From the NCBI GenBank assembly GCA_023430465.1, contig JAEZAM010000075.1, forward strand, positions 1-43,339: a DNA stretch of 43,339 bases, written 5' to 3'. This document shows positions 24,295 to 33,639 of this stretch, piece by piece (the stretch's first letter is position 1; each line of letters opens with the position of its first letter). The notes beneath the pieces are model-generated. The model saw only the letters and a program-made list of their open reading frames with translations. It was not told the origin of the DNA and searched no databases. Both the position numbers and the translations under genes were made by a program. Source of the stretch: Bacteroidota bacterium (lineage in GTDB: Bacteria > Bacteroidota > Bacteroidia > Chitinophagales > Chitinophagaceae).

Positions 24295-26472
24295 ATGTTA
24301 AAGCAACCCATTCGTAAAACATTCGATATAGGTGATGGTCGCGAAGTGACCATCGAGACCGGCCGCCTGGCCCGCCAGGCTGATGGTGCAGTAACTGTAT
24401 CTATCGGTAAATGCATGATCCTGGCCACCGTGGTCGCTAACCGCGAACCGAAAGAAGGTCAGAGCTTTTTCCCGCTCACCGTTGATTACCAGGAGAAATT
24501 TGCGGCAGCAGGCCGTATCCCCGGTTCATTCTTCAAGAGAGAGGCAAAACTGAATGATTATGAAGTACTGACCTCACGCCTGATCGACCGCGCTCTCCGC
24601 CCGCTCTTCCCGGAAGATTATTTCTGTGAAGTACAGGTACTTGTTTCCCTCATCTCTTCCGATCCGGAAGTGATGCCCGATGCCCTGGCCTGCCTGGCTG
24701 CATCTGCTGCCCTGGCTGTCTCAGATATTCCCATCAAGGAAATCATTTCCGAAGTCCGCGTAGCCCGCGTCAACGGTCAGTTCAAAGTAAACCCTGATCG
24801 CAGTGAACTGGAAAAAGCCGACATGGACTTCCTGATCGCCGCCACCGAGAAGAACCTGATGATGGTGGAAGGCGAATCAAAGGAGTGCAGTGAAGAAGAC
24901 CTGGTAAAAGCCCTTCAGATCGCGCACGATGCCATCCGCATCCAGGTAAAAGCGCAGCAGGAACTGCGTGATATGGTCGGTATCAAAGAAAAACGCGAAT
25001 ATAAAAAGCCCGAGCAGGACGAAGCGCTGCGTGAAAAAGTGATCGCTTTTGCAAAACAAAAAGTTTACGAAGTTGCAAAAGGCCAGCATAGCAAGCATGA
25101 GCGCAGTGATAAGTTTGCCGCAATAAAGGAAGAACTGGTAGAGCATATCAAGCAGGGCCTCGAGCTCAAAGAAGGTGAGAGCATGCCTGATTTGACCAAG
25201 AAGCTGATCTCGGTTTATTATGGCGACCTCCAGTACGATGTAGTCCGCGACATGATCCTGGATGAGAAGATCCGCCTTGATGGCCGCAACCTTGAAACGG
25301 TTCGTCCGCTGGATATGGAAGTGGATGTTCTGCCCTCCCCGCATGGCGCCGCCCTATTCACAAGAGGTGAGACACAGTCACTTACCACCGTTACCTTAGG
25401 AACTCCTTTAGATGAGTTGCTGGTGGAAAGTGCTGCGAAATCATTCGATTCTAAATTTTACCTGCACTATAACTTCCCGCCATTCAGCACAGGTGAAGTG
25501 AAGATGATGCGTGGTCAGAGCCGTCGTGAAATCGGTCACGGTAACCTGGCGATGCGGTCATTGAAGCAAATGATGCCAACAGGCGATTTCGCTTATACCG
25601 TTCGCGTGGTAAGTGATATTCTTGAATCAAATGGTTCCTCTTCCATGGCAACTGTTTGCGCAGGTTCACTTGCCCTGATGGATTCAGGAATTCCTTTCCC
25701 CAAACACGTATCCGGTATTGCCATGGGGTTGATCACCAAGGGTGACAAATACGCGGTATTGAGCGATATCCTCGGTGATGAAGATCACCTGGGTGATATG
25801 GACTTTAAGGTAACCGGTACCCGTGATGGAATTTGCGGTGTACAGATGGATATCAAGGTAGATGGCCTGAAAATGGAAGTGATGCAGCAGGCACTTAACC
25901 AGGCGAAGCAGGGCCGCCTGCACATTCTCGATGCGATGTACAACTGTATCGCAGAACCACGCAGTGAAGTGAAACCTCATTCACCGCGGATGATCAAGAT
26001 GTACATCGATCGCGAGTTCATCGGTGCAATCATCGGGCCTGGTGGTAAAGTGATCCAGGAAATGCAGCGTGAGACTGGTACAACGATCAACATCGAAGAA
26101 GTAAACAACATGGGTGAGGTAAGCGTGTTTGGCGCCAACAAAGAAGGCGTACAGCGTGCTGAATCCTGGATCAAGGGCATCGTTGCCGTACCTGTTGTGG
26201 GTGATGTATACGAGTCTACCGTGAAATCGATCATGCCATTCGGTGCCTTCGTTGAATTCCTTCCCGGCAAACAAGGCCTGGTACATATCAGCGAAGTAAG
26301 CTGGAAGCGACTTGAAACGCTGGAAGGCATCCTGAAAGAAGGCGATAAGGTGAAGGTGAAACTGATCGGAACCGATCCGAAGTCCGGCAAATTCAAACTT
26401 TCCCGCAAAGCCCTCATTCCAAAACCGGAGCAACGTCCGAGAGAAGAGCAAACGCCTCCGCAAGGAGAGTAA
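24295..26472 (+). CDS. pnp: Polyribonucleotide nucleotidyltransferase (PNPase)
   Basis: Phosphorolytic 3'-5' exoribonuclease and RNA-tailing enzyme. The 725-aa protein has two RNase PH domains separated by an all-helical domain (about 1-230, 240-320, 330-560). A KH domain (IIGPGGKVIQEMQRETG, about 575-630) and an S1 domain (about 635-710, with MPFGAFVEFLPGKQGLVHISEVSW) follow. The catalytic Asp residues lie in the GDEDHLGDMDFKVTGT segment of the second PH domain. It is followed by a strong terminator at 26484. Confidence 0.98.
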   Translation: MLKQPIRKTFDIGDGREVTIETGRLARQADGAVTVSIGKCMILATVVANREPKEGQSFFPLTVDYQEKFAAAGRIPGSFFKREAKLNDYEVLTSRLIDRALRPLFPEDYFCEVQVLVSLISSDPEVMPDALACLAASAALAVSDIPIKEIISEVRVARVNGQFKVNPDRSELEKADMDFLIAATEKNLMMVEGESKECSEEDLVKALQIAHDAIRIQVKAQQELRDMVGIKEKREYKKPEQDEALREKVIAFAKQKVYEVAKGQHSKHERSDKFAAIKEELVEHIKQGLELKEGESMPDLTKKLISVYYGDLQYDVVRDMILDEKIRLDGRNLETVRPLDMEVDVLPSPHGAALFTRGETQSLTTVTLGTPLDELLVESAAKSFDSKFYLHYNFPPFSTGEVKMMRGQSRREIGHGNLAMRSLKQMMPTGDFAYTVRVVSDILESNGSSSMATVCAGSLALMDSGIPFPKHVSGIAMGLITKGDKYAVLSDILGDEDHLGDMDFKVTGTRDGICGVQMDIKVDGLKMEVMQQALNQAKQGRLHILDAMYNCIAEPRSEVKPHSPRMIKMYIDREFIGAIIGPGGKVIQEMQRETGTTINIEEVNNMGEVSVFGANKEGVQRAESWIKGIVAVPVVGDVYESTVKSIMPFGAFVEFLPGKQGLVHISEVSWKRLETLEGILKEGDKVKVKLIGTDPKSGKFKLSRKALIPKPEQRPREEQTPPQGE

Positions 26473-26483
26473 TCCATCATATC

Positions 26484-26512
26484 AAAAACCCTGGCCCGGC
26501 CAGGGTTTTTTA
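26484..26512 (+). terminator. pnp terminator
   Basis: Eleven-bp stem AAAAACCCTGG (26484-26494) / CCAGGGTTTTT (26500-26510) with a 5-nt loop and T-rich tail. It lies 10 bp before the prmA start, so prmA depends on read-through or an overlapping promoter. Confidence 0.92.
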
Positions 26513-26521
26513 ATCTTTCCC

Positions 26522-27334
26522 ATGGGTAAATACATCCAACTGACCTTTCAGAATACAAGCCCTGATCAAAATGAGATACTGATCGCATTGCTGGCCGACG
26601 CCCGGTTTGAAGGATTTGAAGAAGAGAAAAACAACCTCAAGGCATTTATACCAGAGATGCAATTCGAGCGCGACCAGGCTTACCGGATAGGGAAGGAGAC
26701 AGGTGTGTCCTTCTCGATCAGTACCATCGCTGAAACGAACTGGAATGCACTTTGGGAATCAAATTTTGAACCCGTAACCGTCGATGACTTCGTGCACGTG
26801 CGGGCGGATTTCCATCCCGCTGTACCTTCTGTGAAGCACGATATCATCATTACTCCAAAAATGAGTTTCGGCACCGGGCATCACGCAACGACCTACATGA
26901 TGATGGCGGCTATGAAGGATATCGAATTCGACAATAAACGCGTATTCGACTTCGGAACAGGCACCGGTATACTGGCGATACTCGCCGCAAAGATGGGAGC
27001 AACCGACATTACAGCGATCGACAATGACCAATGGAGCATAAACAATGCTATCGAGAATTGTGCAAACAATGGCGTTCCATTTGTCAAGGTTTTCAAAGGG
27101 GAAGGCGCAACTGAGGGGGAGACCTTCGATGTCATCCTTGCCAATATCAATAAGCATGTCCTGATGGAAACAATTCCCGCCCTTTCGAAGAGTCTCAACA
27201 AAGGCGGTACACTGCTGCTCAGCGGTCTGCTCACCGAAGATGAAGCCGATATCGTTCGCGTCGCGAAACGGGCTTCCCTGGGCATAACAGCAAAAGAAAC
27301 AAGGGATAACTGGTTGTGTCTGAAGCTATCGTAA
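26522..27334 (+). CDS. prmA: Ribosomal protein L11 methyltransferase
   Basis: SAM-dependent trimethylation of ribosomal protein L11. The 270-aa protein has the PrmA N-terminal ferredoxin-like domain (about 1-90). The hallmark MSFGTGHHATTYMM precedes the class I methyltransferase motif I DFGTGTGILAILAAKMGA and the acidic motif II AIDNDQW. VILANINKHVL replaces the more usual NPPY and is typical of PrmA. It starts immediately after the pnp terminator. Confidence 0.95.
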   Translation: MGKYIQLTFQNTSPDQNEILIALLADARFEGFEEEKNNLKAFIPEMQFERDQAYRIGKETGVSFSISTIAETNWNALWESNFEPVTVDDFVHVRADFHPAVPSVKHDIIITPKMSFGTGHHATTYMMMAAMKDIEFDNKRVFDFGTGTGILAILAAKMGATDITAIDNDQWSINNAIENCANNGVPFVKVFKGEGATEGETFDVILANINKHVLMETIPALSKSLNKGGTLLLSGLLTEDEADIVRVAKRASLGITAKETRDNWLCLKLS

Positions 27335-27390
27335 AATCTGCGGCAATAAAGTTTGTTAAGTTTACGTTACCAACTGACTGATTTTTTGCC

Positions 27391-27398
27391 TATTTTTG
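27391..27398 (+). promoter_or_regulatory. plsY: Candidate -7 element for plsY
   Basis: TATTTTTG matches TAnnTTTG and lies 26 nt before the ATG at 27424. The -33 region lacks a clear TTTG. Confidence 0.45.
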
Positions 27399-27423
27399 TA
27401 CTTCAACTTCAACCCAACGTTCT

Positions 27424-28083
27424 ATGAATGAACTATTACTTATAGTTCTTGCATATCTTATTGGCAGCGTCCCGACTTCTGTCTGGGTCAGCAAATACTT
27501 CTTCAATATTGACATACGTGAGTATGGCAGCGGTAATGCCGGTGCTACGAATACCTACAGGGTTCTTGGACCCAAGTGGGGCACGGTGGTGATGATAACC
27601 GATATGGTGAAAGGAATGATTGCGGTGAAACTTGCCCTTTTACTACCTGACTATGCCGACAGCGAGATCCGTTTCAATAACCTGCAGATCGTCCTTGGTC
27701 TCGGCGCTGTTATTGGGCATATTTTCCCCATCTGGGCTGATTTCCGCGGGGGTAAAGGAGTGGCCACCTTATTCGGGCTTGTTGTAGGTATTTCTCCCTG
27801 GACGGCGCTGAGCTGCTCCGGAGTCTTTCTCCTGGTCTTGTTCCTTACACGATTTGTTTCGCTTAGTTCCATACTCGCCAGTATCGCTTTCCCTGTGTTT
27901 ATCCTGGTCATCTTTAACGTGGAAAACAATATTTACCGCGTATTTGCCATTGCTGTGGCGCTGATGGTTGTCCTGACTCACCAAAAGAATATTGGCAGGC
28001 TGCTGCGTGGCAGTGAAAGCAAGGTGCCTATCCTCAAGCACCGGGATCGTCGGCGCCAGCGTCGCCGGGATGCCAACTCCTGA
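27424..28083 (+). CDS. plsY: Acyl-phosphate:glycerol-3-phosphate acyltransferase
   Basis: Membrane enzyme that makes lysophosphatidate from acyl-phosphate and glycerol-3-phosphate, the first step of phospholipid synthesis. The 219-aa protein has five or more hydrophobic segments. The three PlsY motifs are IREYGSGNAGATNTYRVLG (about 31-50), ITDMVKG (about 59-65) and GHIFPIWADFRGGKGVAT (about 98-116). The C terminus is a strongly basic tail (HRDRRRQRRRDANS). The acyl-phosphate supplier plsX is not in the window. Confidence 0.97.
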   Translation: MNELLLIVLAYLIGSVPTSVWVSKYFFNIDIREYGSGNAGATNTYRVLGPKWGTVVMITDMVKGMIAVKLALLLPDYADSEIRFNNLQIVLGLGAVIGHIFPIWADFRGGKGVATLFGLVVGISPWTALSCSGVFLLVLFLTRFVSLSSILASIAFPVFILVIFNVENNIYRVFAIAVALMVVLTHQKNIGRLLRGSESKVPILKHRDRRRQRRRDANS

Positions 28084-28173
28084 TATAATCTTTTTTCCTA
28101 TTTTGTGCGTTCCATGCCGGCACCTCGTTGTGTTTGGTACAATGTTGGTTTTTCAGAAAGAAATACATTTACA

Positions 28174-28986
28174 ATGATCCGCACAATCACCTCCCTATTT
28201 GTAATAGGTGCATTAGCAGTAGCCTGCTCCAAGAACTCCGTGACAGGCCGTAGTCAATTGAAATTATTACCCGAGTCGCAACTTCAGTCCATGGCTGTGA
28301 CGGAATACCAGCAGTTTCTCAGTACGAATAAAGTCGTCAGCACGAGTGCCAGCAAGGATGCTGAAATGGTAGCGCGGGTGGGCCGTCGCATCACGAAGGC
28401 GGTAACCGACTATTATGCATCAAAAGGCATTTCTAATGAACTTGAGGGTTACCAGTGGGAGTATAAGCTGGTGGACGCGAAAGATGCCAACGCCTGGTGT
28501 ATGCCGGGTGGAAAGATCGTAGTGTATACCGGTTTGTTGCCGATAACGCAGAATGAAGCGGCGCTTGCCTCCGTGATGGGCCATGAAGTATCGCATGCCA
28601 TCTTCAATCATGGTAATGAGCGAATGAGCCAGAGCATGGGCGCTGAGGCTGTGGGAGCGGGTCTCCAGGTAGCGCTTGCCAACAAGCCTGCAGCTACACA
28701 GAATCTTTTCCTTACCGCATTTGGCGTAGGATCACAGGTGGGGCTGTTGCTGCCTTTTTCCCGGAAGCATGAGCTCGAAGCTGATCGCTATGGCCTGATC
28801 TGGATGGCGATGGCGGGATACAATCCTCAAGAGGCCATCAATCTCTGGCAACGGATGGAAAAAGCATCCTCCGGTCAGAAACCACCCGAGTTTTTATCTA
28901 CGCACCCAAGCGAAGGAAGCAGGATCGCTCAGTTGCAGCAATACCTGCCGGAAGCAATGAAATACTATAAACCGATAGCGAATTAA
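28174..28986 (+). CDS. M48-family metalloprotease lipoprotein
   Basis: Zinc metalloprotease related to the M48C (BepA/LoiP/Oma1) group, expected to act in envelope quality control on the periplasmic side. The ATG at 28174 gives 270 aa with a lipobox ALAVAC (Cys18), so it is a lipoprotein. The HEXXH motif is H137-E-V-S-H141 in VMGHEVSHAIFNHG. The third ligand Glu lies in HELEADRYGLIWMAMAGY. It has no TPR domain, unlike BepA. The frame extends upstream to 28105 but that extension is not signal-like. A terminator follows at 29002. Confidence 0.93.
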   Translation: MIRTITSLFVIGALAVACSKNSVTGRSQLKLLPESQLQSMAVTEYQQFLSTNKVVSTSASKDAEMVARVGRRITKAVTDYYASKGISNELEGYQWEYKLVDAKDANAWCMPGGKIVVYTGLLPITQNEAALASVMGHEVSHAIFNHGNERMSQSMGAEAVGAGLQVALANKPAATQNLFLTAFGVGSQVGLLLPFSRKHELEADRYGLIWMAMAGYNPQEAINLWQRMEKASSGQKPPEFLSTHPSEGSRIAQLQQYLPEAMKYYKPIAN

Positions 28987-29001
28987 TTCAATATAAGAAG
29001 C

Positions 29002-29036
29002 AAAACCCGTTCAAATTCAAGCTGGACGGGTTTTTT
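29002..29036 (+). terminator. Terminator of the M48 protease gene
   Basis: AAAACCCGTTCA (29002-29013) pairs with TGGACGGGTTTT (29023-29034), with one G-U-type mismatch, and is followed by TT. It lies 16 bp after the stop codon. Confidence 0.85.
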
Positions 29037-29072
29037 GTTGGTACAAAGGTGTGATTTCCGCGGGGTTTTACC

Positions 29073-29080
29073 TATATTTG
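29073..29080 (+). promoter_or_regulatory. Candidate -7 element for the DUF3052-like gene
   Basis: TATATTTG followed by C, an exact TAnnTTTG match, 86 nt upstream of the preferred ATG at 29166. No strong -33. Confidence 0.4.
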
Positions 29081-29165
29081 CACTCCCTGCAAATGAGAAC
29101 GCTAGCAATAAGCATCTCCGAATCAGGTGCTGTTTTGCCAGAAACCCCTAAAATCGCTTCAAAGT

Positions 29166-29609
29166 ATGTTACCAACAGTTTTTGAAAAATTACAACTGGC
29201 AGACGAGAAGAATCTTTTAATTCAGGGTTTGCCTTCCTCCATCGAGAAGCAGTTCAGTAAACTTTCATTCGCCAAAAACATGACGCCGCTTTTAAAAAGC
29301 CGGAAAATCGATTTCGCGCTCGTTTTTGCCGTAAATGAGAATCAACTGAACGGTATTCTGAAGGATGTGATGCCCTCGTTGAAAGACCAGTCGAAATTCT
29401 GGGTCGCTTATCCGAAAACGACTTCCAAGATCGTTACGGATCTTAACCGGGAATGTAGCTGGAATCGTCTGACCTGCGAAGGTTACGAGAGTATTGAACG
29501 GGTTGAATTGGATCACGTATGGAGCGCAATGCGTTTTGTAAGAGGTGAAGACATCCGCAACGAGAATGCTCCTGTCAGGAAAAGACAGGCGGCGGCCGTT
29601 GCTGAATAA
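29166..29609 (+). CDS. Conserved small protein, DUF3052-like
   Basis: A 147-aa soluble protein with no signal peptide. The C-terminal half carries SKFWVAYPKTTSKIVTDLNR and VELDHVWSAMRFVRGE. This pattern (WV-YPK--SK--TD--R ... V-D--WSA-RF) resembles the DUF3052 family of small proteins, whose function is unknown. The N-terminal region is helical. The C-terminal tail VRKRQAAAVAE is basic then Ala-rich. The ATG at 29166 is chosen over a GTG at 29127 because the resemblance begins after it. Assignment is by eye only. Confidence 0.7.
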   Translation: MLPTVFEKLQLADEKNLLIQGLPSSIEKQFSKLSFAKNMTPLLKSRKIDFALVFAVNENQLNGILKDVMPSLKDQSKFWVAYPKTTSKIVTDLNRECSWNRLTCEGYESIERVELDHVWSAMRFVRGEDIRNENAPVRKRQAAAVAE

Positions 29610-29672
29610 TTCAAGGAATAAAAATTTATCAAGGTTTGCTGCTACGGTAGCAAACCTTTTTATTTTAGGGTC

Positions 29673-30194
29673 ATGGCACACCTGAATATAGAAATCAAAG
29701 CCCGCTGTGGCGACCCTGCGTCAGCCAGGGCATGGCTACTTGACAACAATGCCTTGTTTAGCGGCCTCGACAAACAAACCGACACCTATTTCAGGGCCAC
29801 ATCGGGCCGGCTGAAACTCCGCGAGGGCAACATCGAAAACAACCTCATTTACTACAAGCGCGAGGATACCGCCGGGCCAAAGGCATCTGAATTTACATTA
29901 TTGAAGATTCCGGATGCTGCAGCGTTGAAAGACGTACTGACCCAGGCGATGGGGGTTTTGGTTACTGTCATTAAAAACCGCGAAATCTATTTCATCGACA
30001 ATGTCAAGTTTCATATCGATGAGGTTCCCGGTCTTGGCCATTTTGTAGAGATTGAAGCGGGCAATCTGAAGGCGGACCTTCCGAAAGAAAAATTACAGGA
30101 GCAGTGCGATTACTATTGCGCAGCACTGGGCATTATGCCGGCGGATATGATCGATGTTTCTTACAGCGACATGATGCTTGCGCGGATCACCTGA
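29673..30194 (+). CDS. CYTH-domain protein (class IV adenylate cyclase-like)
   Basis: A 173-aa protein of the CYTH/TTM superfamily, whose members hydrolyse or cyclise nucleoside or inorganic triphosphates. The N terminus LNIEIKAR corresponds to the ExExK strand, with Asn at the first Glu. This NxExK form occurs in the CyaB-like subgroup. Further barrel residues are the basic strands GRLKLREG and NLIYYKRED, and the acidic VKFHIDEVPGLGHFVEIEAG. The true reaction (adenylate cyclase, thiamine-triphosphatase or other) cannot be read. Its stop overlaps the dnaG stop by 8 bp on the opposite strand. Confidence 0.85.
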   Translation: MAHLNIEIKARCGDPASARAWLLDNNALFSGLDKQTDTYFRATSGRLKLREGNIENNLIYYKREDTAGPKASEFTLLKIPDAAALKDVLTQAMGVLVTVIKNREIYFIDNVKFHIDEVPGLGHFVEIEAGNLKADLPKEKLQEQCDYYCAALGIMPADMIDVSYSDMMLARIT

Positions 30195-32220
30195 CGATCA
30201 CCGTGCCCATCTTTTTCACCAGCTCAATCTCCATCTGCTTCAGATGTTCATGGGTCTGGTAAAGCATGCGGAATTCATCTTCGGTGTGTTGCTTTTCCAT
30301 GTCAACCTGGTTTTCCAGTAACATGCGCTTCACTTTACGCAGCTTAAGGTAATTGATAGCGGAATCAACCGCTTCCGCGGTACGGTCTTCGTCCATCTTG
30401 GAAAACTTCATCAACTGGTCATCATTCCCGCGGGCAAGCGTCCGGATAAAGTCTTCGTAAGACTGTTTGAAAAGGTCTTGCTGGTAACCGGTGCTCTGGC
30501 TGTACTCCCGCTTCCAGTGTTCGCTTTCCTCATAAGGGAAATTCAGGAGCGATACGGCAAATGCACTGAGTTTGGGATCGGGATGGTAGATGAAATAATT
30601 CTTCGTTGCCTTCGAGATGTCAGCCTGTAACATCGTTCTGAATTCACCCAGCAGGCGCAATACTTCCGGATTATCCATCAGGCTCTCGTCCACCATCTGC
30701 GCAAATACGTGCTCAGCAATGAGCGTATCGTGGTCGTATTTCTTTAAGCCATACTCCAGCAGGATACGGGCAATTTCGCGTTCCTGCAATTCATCTTTAA
30801 ATAGCAGGTTGAAAGTAGCTTCATCATAGTTCGTCTCCTCCGCCTGCCTGGCGTTTTGTTCGTGATGTTTTGCTTCCTCAAACGGCAGTTTTCGCTCCAT
30901 TGTCGCGATGCGATCGCGGATGAATTTATTCACCAGGGCATGCAGGCCCGTCTCATCGATGCGGAGCAACTGTGAACACTGTTGTATGTAATCCTGCTGG
31001 CGTGTAAAATCTTCAGCCTTGTTGATGCGCGAGATCGTTTCCGCGATGCGGTTAACCACCTCGGATTTCCGCGCAGAATCGTTGCCGGCATCTTTCAGGG
31101 CAACCTCCAGTTGGAATAGGATGAAATCCTTTTTGTTCTTCTGGACGAATTCACGGAAGGCAGAGGCGCCCACTTTATTGACATAGCTGTCTGGATCCTC
31201 CTTATCGGGAATCAGCACCAGTTTTACATGCAGGCCTTCTTCGAGGGCCATGTCGAGGCCTCTGAGCGCGGCTTTGACCCCGGCAGCATCACCATCATAA
31301 ACAATTGTGAGGTTGTCCGTATATTTTTTCACCAGCCGGAGCTGGTCAGTGGTCAGCGATGTCCCCCCGGAGGCCACAACGTTTTCGATGCCGGCCTGGT
31401 GCAGGGAGACGACATCCGTGTAACCTTCCACAAGCAGGCATTCATCGGCTTTGTCTATCGCCGTGCGTGCAAAATAGGAGCCGTAAAGTATCTTACTCTT
31501 GACGTAGATCTCATTTTCCGGTGTATTGATGTACTTGGGAGCGCGGTCATTGGTGCGCAGTATACGTGCCCCAAAGCCCAGCACCTTACCACTATGGTTA
31601 TGGACGGGAAATATGACGCGGCCGCGGTAATTGTCCTGCAACTGATCATTTCGGTTGGCAACAAGGCCGGCTTTGATCAACAACTCGGTATTGTACTGCC
31701 CGGCCAGTGCTTCTTTCGTGAACGCGTCGCGGCGCTCCGGAGAGTAACCGAGCTGGAATTTTTTTATGATTTCTTCCCGGAAACCGCGTTCACGGAAATA
31801 ACTCAGACCGATGTCGCGGCCTTCCTCCGTTTCGAACAACTGCCGTGAAAAAAACTGCTGGGCAAATCCATTGATGATAAACAGGCTGTCGGCGACCTGC
31901 ATCTGTTGGCGCTGTTCTTCGTTGGCAAACGTCTCCTCGATCTCGACCCCATATTTGTTGGCCAGCCATTTCAGCGCGTCGACGTAGCTGTACTTTTCAT
32001 GCTCCATGATGAAGCTGATACTATTACCGCTTTTGCCACAACCAAAACACTTATAGATCTCTTTAGCCGGCGATACGGTGAACGAAGGCGTTTTCTCGTT
32101 GTGAAATGGGCAGAGGCCAAGGTAGTTGGCGCCGCGCTTTTTCAGCTTTACGAACTCACCAACGATCTCGAGAATATCGATCCGCGCAAGTATTTGCTGT
32201 ATGGAAGCCTGGGAGATCAT
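30187..32220 (-). CDS. dnaG: DNA primase
   Basis: Synthesises RNA primers for DNA replication. From the ATG at 32220 it is 677 aa. The CHC2 zinc finger has C37, H40, C58 and C61 (CPFH ... CFGC). The primase N-terminal core follows, then a TOPRIM domain with LLVEGYTDVVSLHQAG and YDGDAAG. The C-terminal region binds the replicative helicase. An upstream extension to 32304 has no family resemblance. It converges on the CYTH gene with an 8-bp overlap of the 3' ends. No sigma-factor or rpsU partner is adjacent, unlike the E. coli macromolecular-synthesis operon. Confidence 0.97.
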   Translation of the reverse strand: MISQASIQQILARIDILEIVGEFVKLKKRGANYLGLCPFHNEKTPSFTVSPAKEIYKCFGCGKSGNSISFIMEHEKYSYVDALKWLANKYGVEIEETFANEEQRQQMQVADSLFIINGFAQQFFSRQLFETEEGRDIGLSYFRERGFREEIIKKFQLGYSPERRDAFTKEALAGQYNTELLIKAGLVANRNDQLQDNYRGRVIFPVHNHSGKVLGFGARILRTNDRAPKYINTPENEIYVKSKILYGSYFARTAIDKADECLLVEGYTDVVSLHQAGIENVVASGGTSLTTDQLRLVKKYTDNLTIVYDGDAAGVKAALRGLDMALEEGLHVKLVLIPDKEDPDSYVNKVGASAFREFVQKNKKDFILFQLEVALKDAGNDSARKSEVVNRIAETISRINKAEDFTRQQDYIQQCSQLLRIDETGLHALVNKFIRDRIATMERKLPFEEAKHHEQNARQAEETNYDEATFNLLFKDELQEREIARILLEYGLKKYDHDTLIAEHVFAQMVDESLMDNPEVLRLLGEFRTMLQADISKATKNYFIYHPDPKLSAFAVSLLNFPYEESEHWKREYSQSTGYQQDLFKQSYEDFIRTLARGNDDQLMKFSKMDEDRTAEAVDSAINYLKLRKVKRMLLENQVDMEKQHTEDEFRMLYQTHEHLKQMEIELVKKMGTVIVR

Positions 32221-32356
32221 GAGCAGTTGGCAAATATCGCCAATAGTAAGCACACATGCACCTGCAAAGTAAATGTCCGTAACATGCCATTTTTTTGCAT
32301 CCATGCAGCATTTTTAGAGAAGCCCTGCTCTATATTCACAATCAAAACGCTGCAGT

Positions 32357-32896
32357 ATGAGATTTTGCTTCGCGCTGGCCCTTCTGTTTGCCCTCGCGTC
32401 CTGTGATACGGACAATGGGGAGCATACCCCGGCCGAGATACAGGGATTTGCGCCGGTGTATGGCGATATCACTGAAGCTCGTATCATTCGCTCCCTGCCC
32501 GCCCGTGCCACTGTCAATGCCGGGAAAATGTATACGGTTGGCAACCTGCTGTTCCAGGTGGAAGTGGATTCAGGTATCCATGTGATCAACTATGCCAACG
32601 CCGCTAATCCTGTCAAATTGGGCTTCATCCGCTCCATGTTGTGCAAAGAACTTGCCGTGAAGAATGGCAAAATTTATACGAATAATATCAGTGACCTGGT
32701 GGTGATCGATATCTCTGATCCGGCAAATGTTACAGAGGTAGGTCGTACGCCCGGTGTGTTTCCTGATCTTGCCCTGCAATACCCTGCACGCCCGGCGAAT
32801 GGTTCGCAGATCTACTTTGAATGCCCTGATCCGGAAAGAGGTTTTATTCTCGGATGGAAACCTGCATTACTTAACAAACCTAAATGCTGGAGATAA
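32357..32896 (+). CDS. Short LVIVD-type lipoprotein (two repeat motifs)
   Basis: A 179-aa lipoprotein with lipobox LALASC (Cys16). Two propeller-blade-like motifs can be seen: GIHVINYANAANPVKLGF (about 75-92) and DLVVIDISDPANVTEVG (about 113-129). These match the LVIVD pattern, hydrophobic strand-D-I-S-D/N-P. It ends PKCWR after a conserved-looking GFILGWKPALLNK. The stop overlaps the next start by one base (TAATG), indicating coupled translation. Complete at both ends, so I do not read it as a frameshifted piece of the next gene. Function unknown; probably surface exposed. Confidence 0.75.
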   Translation: MRFCFALALLFALASCDTDNGEHTPAEIQGFAPVYGDITEARIIRSLPARATVNAGKMYTVGNLLFQVEVDSGIHVINYANAANPVKLGFIRSMLCKELAVKNGKIYTNNISDLVVIDISDPANVTEVGRTPGVFPDLALQYPARPANGSQIYFECPDPERGFILGWKPALLNKPKCWR

Positions 32897-33639
32897 TGAA
32901 ACAACTCAATCGATTTATCGCTGGTCTGCTGATCATATGCCTGTATACGAATTGCAGTAAGGATGCTGCAGACAAGAGCAGTGCCACGGGTGCTGGTGGC
33001 TCCACCGCACGCTTCACGATCATTGGAAATTATCTTTACGTAGTCGACAACACCAACCTCAAATCGTTTGACATCAGCAATCCTGCCGTGCCTGTATACC
33101 GGTCGACAACACCGGTAGGTATCAATATCGAAACGATCTTTCCCTATGAGGATAAACTGTTCATCGGCTCGTCGTTTTCCATGTACATCTATTCACTTTC
33201 AAATCCCCAGCAGCCGACGCAGATCGGGCGAGCAGATTACCAGATCCGCATGGCCTGTGACCCTGTGATAGCAAAAGACAGTGTTGCTTACGCCACTCTG
33301 CGTGCCGATGGCCCTTGTGGAGGAGGCAGCAGCGAACTCGTGGTGTATAATATCAAGAACATGACCGCACCTGTTCTGGTCGGGAATTATTTCCTTGACA
33401 GACCGCATGGGTTAGGCATGAGCGGGAATGCGCTTTATGTTTGCGAGGGAGACGGACTTACCGTTTTCGATATAACCGACAGGTATCACCCGGTTGAAGG
33501 TGTCAAAATAACGAATGAAGTTTTCCATGATGTGATTCCGTATAACAATATCCTCATTGCCCAGGTGGAAGGTGGGGTGGCACTTTATGATATTGGCACC
33601 AATCCTCAGCAACCTGTTTTCATTTCAAAAATCATCTGA
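32896..33639 (+). CDS. LVIVD-repeat lipoprotein (five repeat motifs)
   Basis: A 247-aa lipoprotein with lipobox LYTNC (Cys20). Five blade-like motifs are visible in order: LKSFDISNPAVPV, SMYIYSLSNPQQPTQIG, ELVVYNIKNMTAPVLVG, GLTVFDITDRYHPVEG and GVALYDIGTNPQQPVF. Each follows an outer strand such as NYLYVVD or NALYVCEG. This is the layout of LVIVD beta-propeller proteins, usually extracellular. The start at 32896 forms TAATG with the upstream stop, and its own stop forms TGATG with the next start. It is the second gene of a tightly coupled operon. Confidence 0.85.
   Translation: MKQLNRFIAGLLIICLYTNCSKDAADKSSATGAGGSTARFTIIGNYLYVVDNTNLKSFDISNPAVPVYRSTTPVGINIETIFPYEDKLFIGSSFSMYIYSLSNPQQPTQIGRADYQIRMACDPVIAKDSVAYATLRADGPCGGGSSELVVYNIKNMTAPVLVGNYFLDRPHGLGMSGNALYVCEGDGLTVFDITDRYHPVEGVKITNEVFHDVIPYNNILIAQVEGGVALYDIGTNPQQPVFISKII

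Noticed and set aside
32357..33639. Frameshifted single LVIVD protein
   Set aside because: Both parts have complete lipoprotein signals, the first ends in a plausible C terminus, and a TAATG overlap is typical of coupled separate genes.
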